This document shows positions 44,336 through 56,069 of a stretch of 64,000 bases of DNA, piece after piece. A program made the position numbers and the translations under genes. Every line of letters begins with the position of its first letter. Within the stretch, counting starts at the first letter, position 1. Source of the DNA: Dicyema japonicum (Eukaryota; Dicyemida; Rhombozoa; Dicyemidae); contig RDEW01000014.1 in assembly GCA_011109175.1 (NCBI GenBank), positions 1,002,042 through 1,066,041 on the forward strand, in the 5' to 3' direction. Under the pieces are notes generated by a model. The model ran no database searches. It had not been told where the DNA came from and saw only the letters and a program-made list of their open reading frames with translations.

Positions 44336-45548
44336 TCTGAAATTGAAGAAGAAAATAATGCAGTTAGCTATAATTATTATGGTGATGATGATTAGTTCGA
44401 CTTTTCTTATCACTTTTTTGTTTCTTTGTTTCTATATTTTAGTTGTTTTTAGCGTTCAATTATTAGACAATTGATAATCAAGTTGATACACATGTTTCAG
44501 GAGACTCCCAATAACTGGTCGGCATCCTAGAAGCATTTATCTTCTCCTACTCCATGGTAGGATGAATATATTGAATATCTGAACAAAAGAAGTGTGGGTG
44601 CACAATGTTTTTGGGTTTGAATATAATTCGTTTTTTGGGGGAACTTGATCAGTCAGGTAAGTTTTTCACAGGTAGGAAGGTTGAGGAAACAACGTACCTT
44701 TATTGCACGAAATGTCTACTTAACTTCATAATGAGAAAGCCCATGCGTCCTTATTCTTTTTAGCATTGGGGAGATGACGGACTTGGGAGACGTCAGAAAC
44801 CCCAAGTTATGAACAATAGAAAGAAGTGTCGGATGTATGAAGTATCGAGGTTTGAATTCTGTCCAATCAAAAATGTAATCTTCACTCAACGACTCGATGT
44901 TCAGAATTAGCGCATCCTCCTTTTAAAATGAAATAATATATAAATCTCGTATTTGCCGATATTTTTCATAATCTTCTAACACGTTTCTATCTTTTTGTAT
45001 TCTATCTTTTTGTATGGCAATTAGCACAACTTTATCGGATTTTTGAAAAATGTTTTTATTATTATTAGCGCATCATTTTAGGCACTCAGAAAGGTTGAGA
45101 GACACTACTTTTTAAAGGAATCATTGCGTTCTGTGTTCGTTCATTTATTAAAATGCGTCATCCGACTTATAATTTTGAAGAAATCTCTCTGCCGAGATGG
45201 AGCAAAACTACAAGTCAGTTGGATGGATGCCACATCTGCTGTGATGACGGGGATCTCGACAAAAAACTACATGTCAGTTGGATAAGCATTAAATAACTCG
45301 CTTTTTAGTATAGCAAACCATTATCATCAAAATGGAACCTTTATTGTGGATCAATGGATATAAGGCTACTAACGAGGCACACAAATTTTCTGAGTCTTCT
45401 CCAAAAAAAGAGGAAATCAACCAAGACAAAACAATCTAAATCACTAAACCCCTATATACCCATAAATACTAATCCACCAACAAAAAAATTAGGAAAGTCA
45501 AAAAAATGAAAGCCAAATTAATATGTTAGTAATACAGTATTGAGTGAA
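44336..45548. other. Gene-free stretch
   Basis: It holds the short repeat partner at 44693-44757 and two near copies of AAAACTACAAGTCAGTTGGAT at about 45205 and 45263. A 48-codon frame at 45153-45299 has CHICCDDGDL but nothing else to support a gene. Confidence 0.4.
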
Positions 45549-46603
45549 TCACCTTCTTCTGCTAGAACCAGCAGACATTATGGACAGAATCCTTACAAAC
45601 AGGTTAATAGCATCAATATAGATTGACATTGACCTACAAATAACAGCCACAACAACATATTAATCGGATCGAACTTCATGTACGGATTCTCCGCCATTTT
45701 CACAACTCTTTGAGTATCATACAACAACATCAGAGAAAAAAGAACAACTCCTCCGTACAAAGATACTGACGTAAGCCAGGATCCGGCAACCGTAGTCATT
45801 GGGACAAAAAAGCGCGCTAAAAATTCACAAAAACTGACAAACCAACATCAGAGGCAATCAATAAACCAAATCCAACTGCAAGAGCTCCCCCATATTTCAG
45901 AAAATGCTCATTCGGGGAGTAACAGGCCAGCAAGGATAGTGATCCCGCTACTCCAGCTGTCATGAGTCCGGCCTTAATGGCAAGTTGAGGACCGAGGAAG
46001 AAGACCATAGGACTCAGAAAGGCTCCCACGATGGCAAGGTGACTCAGCCAAGCTAACTGCTTAGAGCCAAGCCCGTCCGTGTAAGGCAGGGAGTTTACCA
46101 CACTCCCACTCCCAATTAAAGCAGCAAGAGAAACTCCTAAGGTCTACGTGAATCAATTTGATTTACAAGAAGAGGTCGAGCCACCACAAAGTTATGATAA
46201 GCGGGAAATCTGAGCATAAAAGCGGCAGAAAGTCCGGTAAAAAGAACAGCAAGTCCAAAATGAGAGTAGGTTGATTGGATTCTCTCCCGCACATATTGAG
46301 GCCATAGTAGCATTCGGTCAGAAATACTAGCCTGTGAAGAAAGACCAGAGCCGTAGTAGCAGAGGGCTCCGATACCGAAAAAAGATGCGCCAATGACAAA
46401 TCCTCGCCCTTCAAATAAATTGAATGTGCTTTACCCGTTATGTTGGCAGAGTCCCCAGCAGGAGCTTTAAGGGAGGAAAATATGCTTGTCTTCTTTTTAG
46501 TAGTTTGCGATAATCTTCCAGCTGTTCTTGTCTTTGCTAAATTTCTTATGCTATTCTGTGAAAGAAGGCGGGTATATAACTTTAGCTGAGAAGCAAACAA
46601 CAT
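45549..46603 (-). CDS. GHITM: GHITM/TMBIM5-type inner mitochondrial membrane protein
   Basis: Growth-hormone-inducible transmembrane protein (TMBIM5/MICS1), a Bax-inhibitor-family protein of the inner mitochondrial membrane linked to cristae structure and cation transport. Exons on the minus strand: 46435-46603, 46167-46408, 45843-46143, 45657-45816, 45549-45633, giving about 318 aa (vertebrate form about 345). The basic, hydroxylated N-terminus (QNSIRNLAKTRTAGRLS) fits a mitochondrial presequence. Hydrophobic segments include FVIGASFFGIGALCYYG, LAVLFTGLSAAFML, LAIVGAFLSPMVFFLG, LMTAGVAGSLSLLA and VSLYGGVVLFSLMLLYDTQR. The C-terminus KFDPINMSMSIYIDAINLFV is the family signature. Introns 26, 23, 26, 23 nt. 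No damage seen. Confidence 0.93.
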
Positions 46604-47265
46604 AACAAGAATAAATAGTTAATTAAAATAATATTAAAATAATAAATATATTTTTAACATTAACTATTATTTGAGAGGACTAAGAAGTAGCTTATTTATT
46701 ATTTTTTCACTTATAGGGTAAACCTGCTTGTTTACGATGTGGGAAACGCCCATCTGTTCCTTTTGTAACTGTTCCTAGTTGACAGCAAACCACCTTCTTG
46801 AATATCCTGAATTAGTACAATGTTCTTCTACAATGCCAAGACTTTCAGATCTATGGGAGCGGCGAGCATTTGCTGCATCCTACTTAATAGTCGCCTGGTC
46901 TTCTACAAGATAGTGAGGCTGGGGTTACATAACTAAACTAACTAGGGTTACCCGACATTAGCGTCACTTTCCAACTAAATAACAGATAAATTTTTTAAGG
47001 GTACAAAAAAACAAAAATTTTTCTGTAGCCAACGGTTATAGAAAATTTTATTGAACATTTCGATCCAATAATCTCATTTTCATCTACCCAACACTTAACA
47101 TGTCATTTTTGTTCTTTGGTAAGTTAGTCCGTGGATAAAATGTTCTTTTTAATTTCATGAGTTTTAAGAACTTTTTTCCAAAAAAATATACTGCGTTATT
47201 GATTAGAAAAGTGACGCCATTGGTCGCTAAAGTTACGTTAATGGTCGAGGAGCCCTATAATAATT
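46604..47265. other. Upstream region of GHITM, no gene
   Basis: AT-rich. Nothing recognisable apart from short frames. Confidence 0.4.
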
Positions 47266-47269
47266 TATT

Positions 47270-47640
47270 TTAAAATTCAACTCACTCAGGAGGGAAATCA
47301 TGCGTCTTCCACCATTACACCAAAGAAAACACTTGCTACTTTCATTTCAGAGAGTCGACCAAAAGAAATGGCCCTGAATTTTTGCAAGGAACCAGAAATT
47401 CACTTGGAGAAAAAGTTATCCATGCGGAGGATCAGTTTTGAAGAAAGACGCTCAGATCGAGTTTTTTTACAGAAATTCTAGGAGACACATCATGGAGATG
47501 GCGGGATTACTGGTGGACCGTTCAAGTATAGTGCAGGGATTATTAGAAACTGGGATCACTTAATTAGTTGGCTTTAGCACTTTCTAGGTGTTCTTTGAGT
47601 TCTTAAAAATATTAATAATCCAAAATAAGCCAACATTAAG
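47270..47640 (+). mobile_element. Jockey-like retrotransposon, 3' end
   Basis: The frame NSLGEKVIHAED corresponds to NPFRERVVHAEE at 60655-60690. The following GGACCGTTCAAG...GGGATCACTTAATTAG...GGTGTTCTTTGAGTTCTTAAAA matches the end of the 56.7-60.9 kb element. 5'-truncated. Confidence 0.6.
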
Positions 47641-48050
47641 AAAAATGGGGTCATAGGGTGAATCCTCCCTCTCTTGATTAGAGATCTCCTGCTTAGATAC
47701 TACAAAGGCTGATCCTAAAGTTAGAAGAGATCGTAATTATGATTTTTATATTAACATTTAAATGAGATTTAGGGGCTTAATTCGAGGTTAGGGACCAGAA
47801 GGGAAGGTTTCCAAGATGATTTTTTGGGAAACTACTGTTAAACGATATTCTTGAGATCAACTTGATACATAGAAGCTCCCTACCGTCACGGACATCATTT
47901 CATACCTTGGCGGAATAGTTTTCATAATAATCTTTACCAGATAAGATGGGCAGAGAGAAGGTAGGAAGATCCCTTTCAACTACTGTGTCGTGCAAAAAGG
48001 ACTCGTCGCCTCACAAGTAGGATCTCTTTGACAAAAATTGACCTTTGCTC
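47640..48050. other. Gene-free stretch
   Basis: No feature recognised. Confidence 0.4.
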
Positions 48051-48121
48051 CATCTTTCAAATTCGAACCCAAGACCTTCAGTTCCGATTTCATCAGACGT
48101 TACGTTTAGCCAGAAGGCTGC
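48051..48121 (-). other. tRNA-like sequence (degenerate tRNA or SINE head)
   Basis: On the minus strand it has an A-box-like TGGCTAAACG and a B-box-like GGGTTCGAATT 45 nt downstream, with a possible anticodon loop ATGAAAT (GAA) on a 4-bp stem. Acceptor-stem pairing is not convincing. It is probably a tRNA-derived repeat or dead tRNA. Confidence 0.35.
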
Positions 48122-48129
48122 GAGCAAGA

Positions 48130-48650
48130 GCATGGCTCAATTATTGATAGATTATTTAATTTATTTTTTAAAAATTGTTTACAATATGACGAACCTTTTA
48201 GTTCATTAGTACGTTATTCGGCGTGTGATTTCCACGTTGTTGTGGTTGCTTATTTTCTTTTTCTGTTGTATTGTCATATATTTTTCGTGTATATTATTGG
48301 ATCATCAAATAGTATTGAAGGCTGTTACAAAATGTTTAATGTATGTATATTTTGGTAACCTATAAAAATGGATTATTCTCTACTATTTGATTTTTCTATA
48401 TTTTTATTGCATAATTTTTCTACTGAAACATAATAGAATGGAGAGACGTATTTTTATGGCTGTTGCAATTTATTTCCCTAAAAATGTATGAACATTTGCA
48501 TTTTCATCAAAATTGAAGATGATTTCAGTAACATATTGTGTTTATTCTTTAATTATTATTATAGGCAACCATCGTAGAAACATATTGTTATATTTCCATA
48601 CGTGCGGCACTTAAAGCATTTTTTGATCCATTCTCACCTGTTACACAGCA
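48130..48650. other. Gene-free stretch
   Basis: AT-rich, nothing seen. Confidence 0.4.
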
Positions 48651-48654
48651 AACT

Positions 48655-48960
48655 TCTCATAGCATCCAGATCCTCTCACTTACGAGCCTCCGGTTGATTG
48701 CCTTGAGATCCTCATCCAGCACCCCCGGTAGCGTAGTACGCGGGCGTCCCCTGTTATTTCTTTCACTTGCAGCGAAATTTTCCTCCATTGCCAAATTTGC
48801 AGATGATGTGGGGTCCATCCGTAGGACGTGTCCAAACAGTTTCTATCGGGCCACCACCACATCCCAAGTCACAGGTCGTTTTGAGCACTTTCGGTATAGC
48901 CACAATATCTCCGCAGATCATTAATTTGCACATTTGGAGTCACCTGGATCGATAGAACGT
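48655..48960 (-). mobile_element. RTE-like retrotransposon, C-terminal fragment
   Basis: The minus strand encodes KLFGHVLRMDPTSSANLAME followed by NNRGRPRTTLPGVLDEDL and KAINRRL, matching RLFGHILRLEQDTPANVVME ... FRGRPRITLPEVLNGDL of the 11.9 kb element. One frameshift at its upstream edge. Confidence 0.7.
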
Positions 48961-49315
48961 ACTTCAAATAACTGAAATGTCTTGAGCAGGTTTCCCTGAT
49001 TCTCATATTTAGATTCGTATTTTTGGACTGTCCAAGATTGTTTGATCGCAATTGGAAAATAGTCAAATTTTAACAATTCAGACTTTAAATGGTTCTGCAA
49101 ATTCAAAATCATTTCATTAATGTTTTCGGCTACAGTGTTTCTGGGTAATGAAATATTGTTAAACAACTGGGCTTTGTCTGACAAATAATTTTTGCTGTTT
49201 TACAAGTGGGCGTTGTCTGACAAATAAATTCTGTGTTGTAAAGAATGTTTATTTTTGCTGTTGCGGACAGAAACGTTATCAAAATGGGTCCCGATGCTAC
49301 CAGCGGGAAAGGCAC
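48921..49315 (-). mobile_element. hAT-type transposase fragment
   Basis: The frame LFNNISLPRNTVAENINEMI followed by LNLQNHLKSELLKFDYFPIA resembles the region before the first catalytic Asp of GTF2IRD2/ZBED-like hAT transposases (ISLSRNTV...I..M...L...L...DFFSLA). The expected DESTD that follows is lost (KQSWTV). It overlaps the edge of the RTE-like fragment by about 40 nt, so the exact boundary is unclear. Confidence 0.5.
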
Positions 49316-49925
49316 ACAAAGTGTTTCAAAAACCTAGATTCTGTCAAAAATTAACACCAATATTTAATAATTTAATTAATGCAAGAAAGTCTTAAAAATC
49401 ATTATTTATTGAAAAATAATCATTAATTCTATTTCCATATCCTTAGTTTTCCATCAAACTACTGAATAAATTTTGTCTGAAGCAGTAAAAATCCTTTAAC
49501 GAACTTGGACCAATATCTAGAACTGGTTCTTCCAATTCATTATTTTTTACAACTTCTTCGATCATCGTATTTTTATTTTGCACAACATTATAAAAAATTC
49601 ATTATTATCGCTGCTTTCCGGACTTTGCAAAACTTCGTCCATTCGATGCTTTACAGCTTGTAAAGTTCAATTTAGTTGCAATTTTCATACCTCAAGATGC
49701 AAGAAAAAGCAAAATTACCAATTTTTTAATAAAAGGACCAGAAACTGGAATATTTTGGAGTCGTAATTGTTGAAACTATCCAAAGTTTTAAAAATATCGT
49801 CAGTTTTTGTTTGAGATCGAAAATTTGAAATAATGTTTCCATGGGTTATGTACGGCATAATCGTTTTTTTATTCGACCTATTGTGCCAATGCTCGTTTAT
49901 TATATTTCCGAGCAAGTTTTATTTT
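49315..49925. other. Gene-free stretch
   Basis: Short minus-strand frames (such as 49715-49915) may be further hAT remains, but no motif supports it. Confidence 0.35.
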
Positions 49926-49929
49926 TATT

Positions 49930-50620
49930 TATTTTAATAACCCCGGGAACACCGAGAAAGAAAGACAAAAGAGTCAAACAGTTCGGTGATCCCAGTCCCC
50001 GCAATCAATTGTGCCATTCGACGTCTGTGATCTTCGATTGTCCCCACTACTTCCCGGAAGAGCCTTCTCTCGGTCTTGCAGAGGAATCGGGGAGGGGAAT
50101 TTCCTATCCAATCGGTTTTCTCTTGTCATGGAAGTGATCAGGCGAAGCGGGTTTCCATCTTCCTCACAGACGCGAAGAAATCCGGAACCACGACTACGGG
50201 TTTTAGCTTCCATGAGTAGTAGGTCGACTGTTGATCCATTTGTTGGCAAAGCATACTGATGGTTTTCTGGTGTATTGAGTTGACTCTGTGGACCATAGTC
50301 TCCGATAGCGCGAATCTTCATGGAACGGAGGCATACTCAACGGCTAGCGCGATTGTTTGTTGGTAGAAACAGAAAAGTCCGTATTCCTCGGGGTCCTCCG
50401 GGCAAGGACCTTAATTTTCTGGAGGCCCCTGGTAATCATGTCTTTTTGCGTGGGAGTTAATATTGAGTAGACTGTCGTACTTGACTCCAAGGACAGTGGG
50501 GGACCTTGTCACTGGAATCCGAGTGGATCAATAAAGATACTCGGTTCATCTCTAGAACGACGGTCCGAAGTGAAGATGGTACAAATATACTTTCTCGTAA
50601 CTAAGGGCAAATACTCTGTG
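49930..50620 (-). mobile_element. Jockey-like retrotransposon, RT C-terminal part and 3' tail
   Basis: From 50620 on the minus strand: STIFTSD, PTVLGVKYDSLLN (shifted), AVEYASVPW, VHRVNSIHQKTI (thumb), then RENRLDRKFPSPIPLQDREK (50080-50150), a stop, and the tail TTTCTCGGTGTTCCCGGGGT then TATTAAAATAAA. 5'-truncated, with at least three frameshifts. Confidence 0.6.
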
Positions 50621-52155
50621 TGAATGATTTTTCAGGAGTATTCGAGCAATTTTAACTTTTTTCGTAACTAAGACTCATAATGATTTGGTGTGGAGTTTTT
50701 TTATTTAAAAATAATTCATTTTTTTCATGACTAGAAATAAAAAATAGTAGTAAATTCAGTTTCATATCGAGGTCGGACTGTAGCTAGCAGTTTCGTTTTT
50801 TTCTTAGTTTTTGATATGCTGATTGTCCAATGTAAATAGAAGTTGCTGTATGCGAATCATGAGTTGTTGGCAAGAATTGGCATCTTCTTGGAATATGGCT
50901 GGTATGTAATTTGAACTGATTTATTAAACAATCTTAAGTCACGAAGGAATCGATGCCACTTTCAATGTGTCACACTCCTCGTTTATGAAATTCCTTTTTG
51001 TTGAGCATCAAGGATGGCTTATAATGTGTCTTTCGTTTGAGTCCATTTAATTTTGCATTAATACTCCCCCTCATGGACACTGGACCGCTAAAGTGACGGA
51101 ACAAGTTTTACAGATGACTTTTAAGCCCCATATTATTAATTAATTCTGAATGCCAATAAAGTTACCACCACGTGGACCCAGTTCTTACGATTACATTTAC
51201 AGAGTGACAATGGCTTCCTGCACACAAGTCCATTTATAATCATCGTGGTGGGGATCCTTCCAATACAATCTCAAATGTAATGGGGGAGTACAAATCATTT
51301 TTTGATGCAGTCCTTGCACTGGGTACTTTCTAAAACAGATGATACTTATTTAACCATGAAAACTGTTGCCGATCAATCCTTGAGATGCCATTTGGTAGAA
51401 GTTACCGATCTTAAAAACAATCACTTCACTTCTAGCACCAAGAAAGTTGACGAACCAGAATCTATGGCTTTCAGGGATATCTGACTGAATATTTTTCAAG
51501 TTAAGTTTTTCTGAATCAAACGCTTTATGAATATATACTGAACAGAGGACAGTCTTTATACGCCTTAATTTATTTTAGAATTCAGTACGGACAAAATTTG
51601 TCAATGGTTAAATGGATGGAAGAAAAGCGTTCAGTTTTGAATACGCAAAAAATACATATCGGTACAACATTCTTAATTTTTGCAGAGACTAATATTTTTG
51701 TCATTATACTAGTAACTAAAAGATTCGCCTGAATGAAGCTGGATTGTTCTTGTTTCTCCCAGGTTAGAATTGTTCGTATATGAGAAAGTTTCCATATTGT
51801 GGGTATTATGTTTTGCTAATATGTTGAATAACCAGGTTAGGGCTTTAATACTTAATAGTCTCAGATTTTTAAGTAATATGATTGGAATCCCCCACGTTCA
51901 AAAGGAAATGTTGAATGAATTTTTTCAATACTTTCACTACGTCAATTTTTTATAATAATGTTGATTCTGGCGCTATCTCAAGTTTTATTTAAGCGAATGA
52001 AAGGACGGAAGACGTTTGGTGATTTAAACATGGAATTTTACATTTTAGGGGATCTTGACCTACCTCAAATCTAGGGAAATTTTTTCCATAAAATGCCATT
52101 TTTTCAGTGAAGGGTCATTTTTTTATTAATGAGTTAAATTATATAATTTTTTAAT
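50620..52155. other. Stretch with no recognised gene
   Basis: A 60-codon frame at 51302-51484 shows no recognisable domain. AT-rich. Nothing else seen. Confidence 0.4.
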
Positions 52156-52159
52156 GTTT

Positions 52160-52370
52160 TACTTTTTTTAATTTAAAAACCAAGAATCACCGACAAAAAC
52201 AAAGGAAGGTAGAGGCCATCAGGTGACCCCGGTCTCCTTGAGCAGCCGCCTCATCTTTCCTCGGTGTTTCTTCCGAGTGCCGACGCACTTCCTGTATGGA
52301 CGAATCACTTTTCGGAAGTTTAGAGGTTTTGGCTGAGCTCCCGTTCTCCCTACGAGTTCCTTGAACGGGG
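52160..52370 (-). mobile_element. Jockey-like retrotransposon, 3' end
   Basis: The minus strand ends in MRRLLKETGVT and a stop, followed by TGTCGGTGATTCTTGGTTTT then TAAATTAAAAAAA, the same tail class as at 38.8 and 49.95 kb. Only the last 60 codons or so are present. Confidence 0.5.
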
Positions 52371-53600
52371 TTGGTTTTAATGACGAGGATGAGGATCTTT
52401 GTAGGGTTTTCACTTCTTGCTTACAGATTTTCTACGTCTATCTTGTTAAAATCCTCGCTTCCCAGTCAAGTTGGAGTCGGAGTTCGTCATGGATGTGAGG
52501 CAGCCGTTCACTCTGTCAGGACATTCAGGAACCGCAGCATTCACGACTTTAAAAGACACAGTATGATAAAGCTGGATATCAAGAACGCTTTTAACAGGTT
52601 AAGATGGGACTGCATTCTGGAGGCCTGCAAAGAAAGATTCCCATATATATTTGAACTGGTCAATTATTCATATGGAAAGCCTACGTCACTATTGCACAAG
52701 GATTTCATGGTTCCATCGTCCTCAGGTGTTCAACAAGGAGACCCCCTTGGACCACTGCTGCTCTCCCTCGGAATTGAGAAAATTACGAAGCTCTCTCGAT
52801 TCCCACTTAACATCTGGTACCTCAATGACGCTGTCTCAGAAAATCCCCCGGAAACGGTCTTCCAGGAGTTAACAGTACTCATTCCCGTGTTATCCGAGGT
52901 GGGTCTTGAGTTGAGTACAACGAAATGTGAAATAACAAACTGTGGTCTTGCTGACGATGACTTCTCTTCAATTGTTCCGAAATTTTATTCCTTGTTTTCT
53001 GATGGGATTTCCACCCCTGAAAACGAATTGATTTTTCTTGGATCCCCGATCACTAGGAATGCGATTGAAGCATGTCCTCCTTGACAAAAAACAATCCTAT
53101 GCGAATCGTGACAGATTACAGCTACTTGACTCGCACTCATCACTATTCCTCATGAAAAGAAGTCTTAACATTCAGAGAATCGCCTATTTACTCAGGACAG
53201 CCCCGTACTATTCCCAACTGGAGCAGCTTGAGCATTTTGATTTTTTTCTCAGCTCGACGGAGCAAATATTTAATGTCAAATTCGACGATGCTACATGAAA
53301 GCAAGCTACACTCCCAGTTAGATTTGGGGGTCTTGGAATCCGTCGTACTTTGGACGTCTCACTTCCTGTACATCTGTCTTCACTCACGGCCTGCGAACCA
53401 TTGGTCAGGAGGATTCTACACTCCCTACCCGAATTCTCAATTGACCAAGACATAATCCACGCACGAGAAGCCTGGAATTCCACCAACCTCCCCTGCCTCC
53501 TTCACAAGACTGTCAGCGAAACCTGGACAAATTATTGTGTTGGAAATCACTGGAATCAGCCAATCAGCATCGACGCGCTTGTTTGCTTTCGGAGCTCATA
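52371..53600 (+). mobile_element. YLDD/RPDG-family retroelement, RT part, catalytic Asp lost
   Basis: A 237-codon frame (52371-53084) contains VGVGVRHGCEAAVHSVRTF, IKLDIKNAFNRLRWD (first Asp kept), SSGVQQGDPLGPLLLSLGIE and IWYLNDAVSEN. The catalytic YLDD is YLND here (about 52820), so the RT would be dead. After a frameshift come DSHSSLFLMKRSLNIQRIAY and HFDFFLSSTEQIFNVKFDDA. It ends without the knuckle and RPDG parts. About 60% similar by eye to the 33.6 kb copy. Confidence 0.75.
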
Positions 53601-53960
53601 ATATCAACTTGTTATACATCGATCTGAATGAGGCAATAATCTTTAAGAGGTTGACTGTATTTGAACATTGTCAAAGTCGAGATTCACAATTTTCGCTAAA
53701 TTACATTTAAGGATCTTTAGCNTTACTCAAAAAATAATCATTATTTTGTGTCGCCAATTATTATGAGGCTTATTCGTGAGAAGAATTGCCTAAGGGCAAA
53801 ACAAAGGCGTTGTGTCGACAAAATAGACGGGAATTCATATCAGCCAGAATCAGGATGATGAAGGAAGCAATCAGCAGTACATGGAAGGAGGAGACTGACC
53901 GTATTAGGACAATTTTATAGTTGAAATAGGACAATTTCCGCCCTAATAATAAGATTATGA

Positions 53961-55908
53961 CAAAGCTGTGGAGTCGGAGTCGAGGGGGTTTTGGTATAGT
54001 TGGAGTCGGAGTCAGTGATAATAAGGTAGACTTTGACTCCTTCTTGATAGCAAATTTTGTTTATTAGTATGACAAAATTCAAATATTAATTGTAGTAGCA
54101 AAATTAGATGTAATTATAAAATATTTAAAAATGGTATATAAACGTGTTTTTAAATGTTAAATAAGGTTAAGTCGGCTGTTTTTGAATATTCACATTAATT
54201 CCTGATGTCCTATATTATGTTTGCCAATGTTTAAAACAAAATGGAAAGAGGATATATTCATTTTGTGGAAATGATAAAAATGCGCCTACGAGGGGTTCAA
54301 ATCTCAAGAGCCATTTATTGAGATTCCATCCAAATATTCTAAATATTGTTGATAAAAAGGATTCAAACAATGACATTCAATAGTGTTAGTTTTCCTTTGA
54401 TGTGCCCTCAGAAAATACTACATCTCCATGTCAGTCAGTATTAAATAAGTTTTTTTCAATCTGATAAAATAACTTCTTTTTTTTTATTTAAAAAATTTTT
54501 TTAACAATTAAACAAATGTCAGTTGAGGAAGCCTGCTGCGTGGATTGCGAACGAGTTCCCTCGGAGTATGGCCATTCCAATCTTTTGTCTTAGCCATAAC
54601 CCTTCTCGCTGATCCCTTTTCTTTCTGGCAAGCAATCCTCCGAGTTCTCGCAAAAACTCAGCTGTCATTGGACCAACGGCTCCCGATGATTCGGTCTCAA
54701 CAGGAGTAAATTAGTAGCGATCCCCGAGGCAAGAATATTTCTTGATTTTTAGGTTCTCCGCAGTCGAAGCAGCATAACTATAAAATAACTATATTCATGG
54801 ATACTGAAAAATTTTTAAATGCATCTCATTTAACTTGTTTCTGTTAATTGTGTACCTCTCACTTTTTTTCGCAACAAGGATTTCTTGGATTTAATGGAGA
54901 AATACCCAAGAAGTTAGGCATTTCACTAGAGAGACAAAGTATACGAAATCTCGTTATTGACGAAGCCACAAATGAAAAAACTATTTGAAAACTCTCCTCG
55001 TTGTAAAGTTATTATATATTAAGATGGATTGTACTACACGACACCAAGTAAATTATTTTACAATTAATGCACGATTCTATTCTCCGAATGGCCAAGTTGT
55101 TACAATGACATTAGCATTAAAAGACACTGCAGCTCACCATGACAGTAATCATCTGAAAAAATGGTTGAAGAGGTTCTTGAAAATTATGAAATTAAATTTT
55201 GTGCATAGTTGCCGACGATGCTGCGAACATGATAAAATTAATAGCCAAGATAAATGATACAACTCAGAGAGATGTTGAAGAAAATCATGATTCTGATGAT
55301 ATATTAGATAACATCACTGAGGATATATCAGTGTTATGACAAAAATCAAGAGACTGGAATCACAAAACGTAAGGATACATATAATATTGACATTCAAATT
55401 GAGCCCAGTTCCTCATCGTCGAATGACGATTTCGAAAATTATTTGAACAAAATTGAAAGTGCAAAACGAATTAAAACCGGCCACTTAAGACCTTTGAATT
55501 CAAAATTGCAACTCTTAAAACAAGAATTCGATTCCGCGGCTGATGTGATACTTCAATACCATCGTTATTGTCAAATACCACTTCATGATCTTATTGAGTA
55601 TTACCCTGAAGCTATCTATAAATCAGCTATGATATCTCTTGCTCTACCTCTTACACAAGTCAGCGTAGAAAGGCTGTTTTCTGGGTTAAAATTTATCAAA
55701 TCAGACCTACGAGCTTCTATGAAGGAAGACCTGATCGAAGCTATATTATTCCTAAAAGATAATAGTTAAAATTTCTTTTCTGAATGTTTTTTTCTTTTTT
55801 CTGTTATTCTTACAACGTACGAATTTTAAATAATAACCTGAGTCGGAACGGAGAAATAATCTTTGAGTAGTCGGAGTCGTGCTATATTTTACCGACTTCA
55901 CAGCCCTG
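53961..55908 (+). mobile_element. hAT transposon with TIRs and 8-bp target duplication
   Basis: The left end CAAAGCTGTGGAGTCGGAG and the reverse-complemented right end CAGGGCTGTGAAGTCGG are hAT terminal inverted repeats. Flanking 8-mers are GATTATGA (53953-53960) and GATTATAG (55909-55916), a target duplication with two differences. Coding remains: a BED-type finger near 54230-54335 (SFCGNDKN, SNLKSHLLRFHP); a transposase part with MTLALKDTAAHHDSNHLKKW (54985-55250) and ADDAANMIKLIAKINDTTQR (shifted, 55212-55275); and the hATC dimerisation domain near 55600-55769 (YYPEAIYKSAMISLALPLTQ then VSVERLFSGLKFIKSDLR). The transposase is broken by stops, shifts and a nested retroelement. Confidence 0.85.
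54470..54785 (-). mobile_element. YLDD/RPDG-family C-terminal end nested in the hAT element
   Basis: The minus strand encodes TPVETESSGAVGPMTAEFLR followed by ELGGLL and, after a shift, KIGMAILRGNSFAIHAAGFL with a stop at 54519-54521 and an A/T-rich tail. It matches FVPLVVETSGSLAPATLGFL ... AILRGN at 19.0-19.15 kb. Confidence 0.7.
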
Positions 55909-56069
55909 GATTATAGTCACTTGAAAAACCATATCGGACGTTCCAATAATGAGTTAGACCATAATATACAGGTGCATCAGTAATTTAGGTTGCTGACAGA
56001 AATAATAAATTTATAAATTAAAGAATTTAAATTAAATAAAATCCCATGAAAAATTAAAGTAATAGGGAA

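Noticed and set aside
44330-44474. Membrane-spanning C-terminal extension of eIF1A
   Set aside because: It results from reading through a predicted 20-nt intron; no eIF1A has such a tail.
45153-45299. Small frame with CHICCDDGDL suggesting a PHD finger
   Set aside because: Only one Cys pair and no following ligands; too short to support.
53640-53662. Possible Tigger end (AGAGGTTGACTGTA)
   Set aside because: Only about 14 matching bases and no partner end found; could be chance or a remnant.
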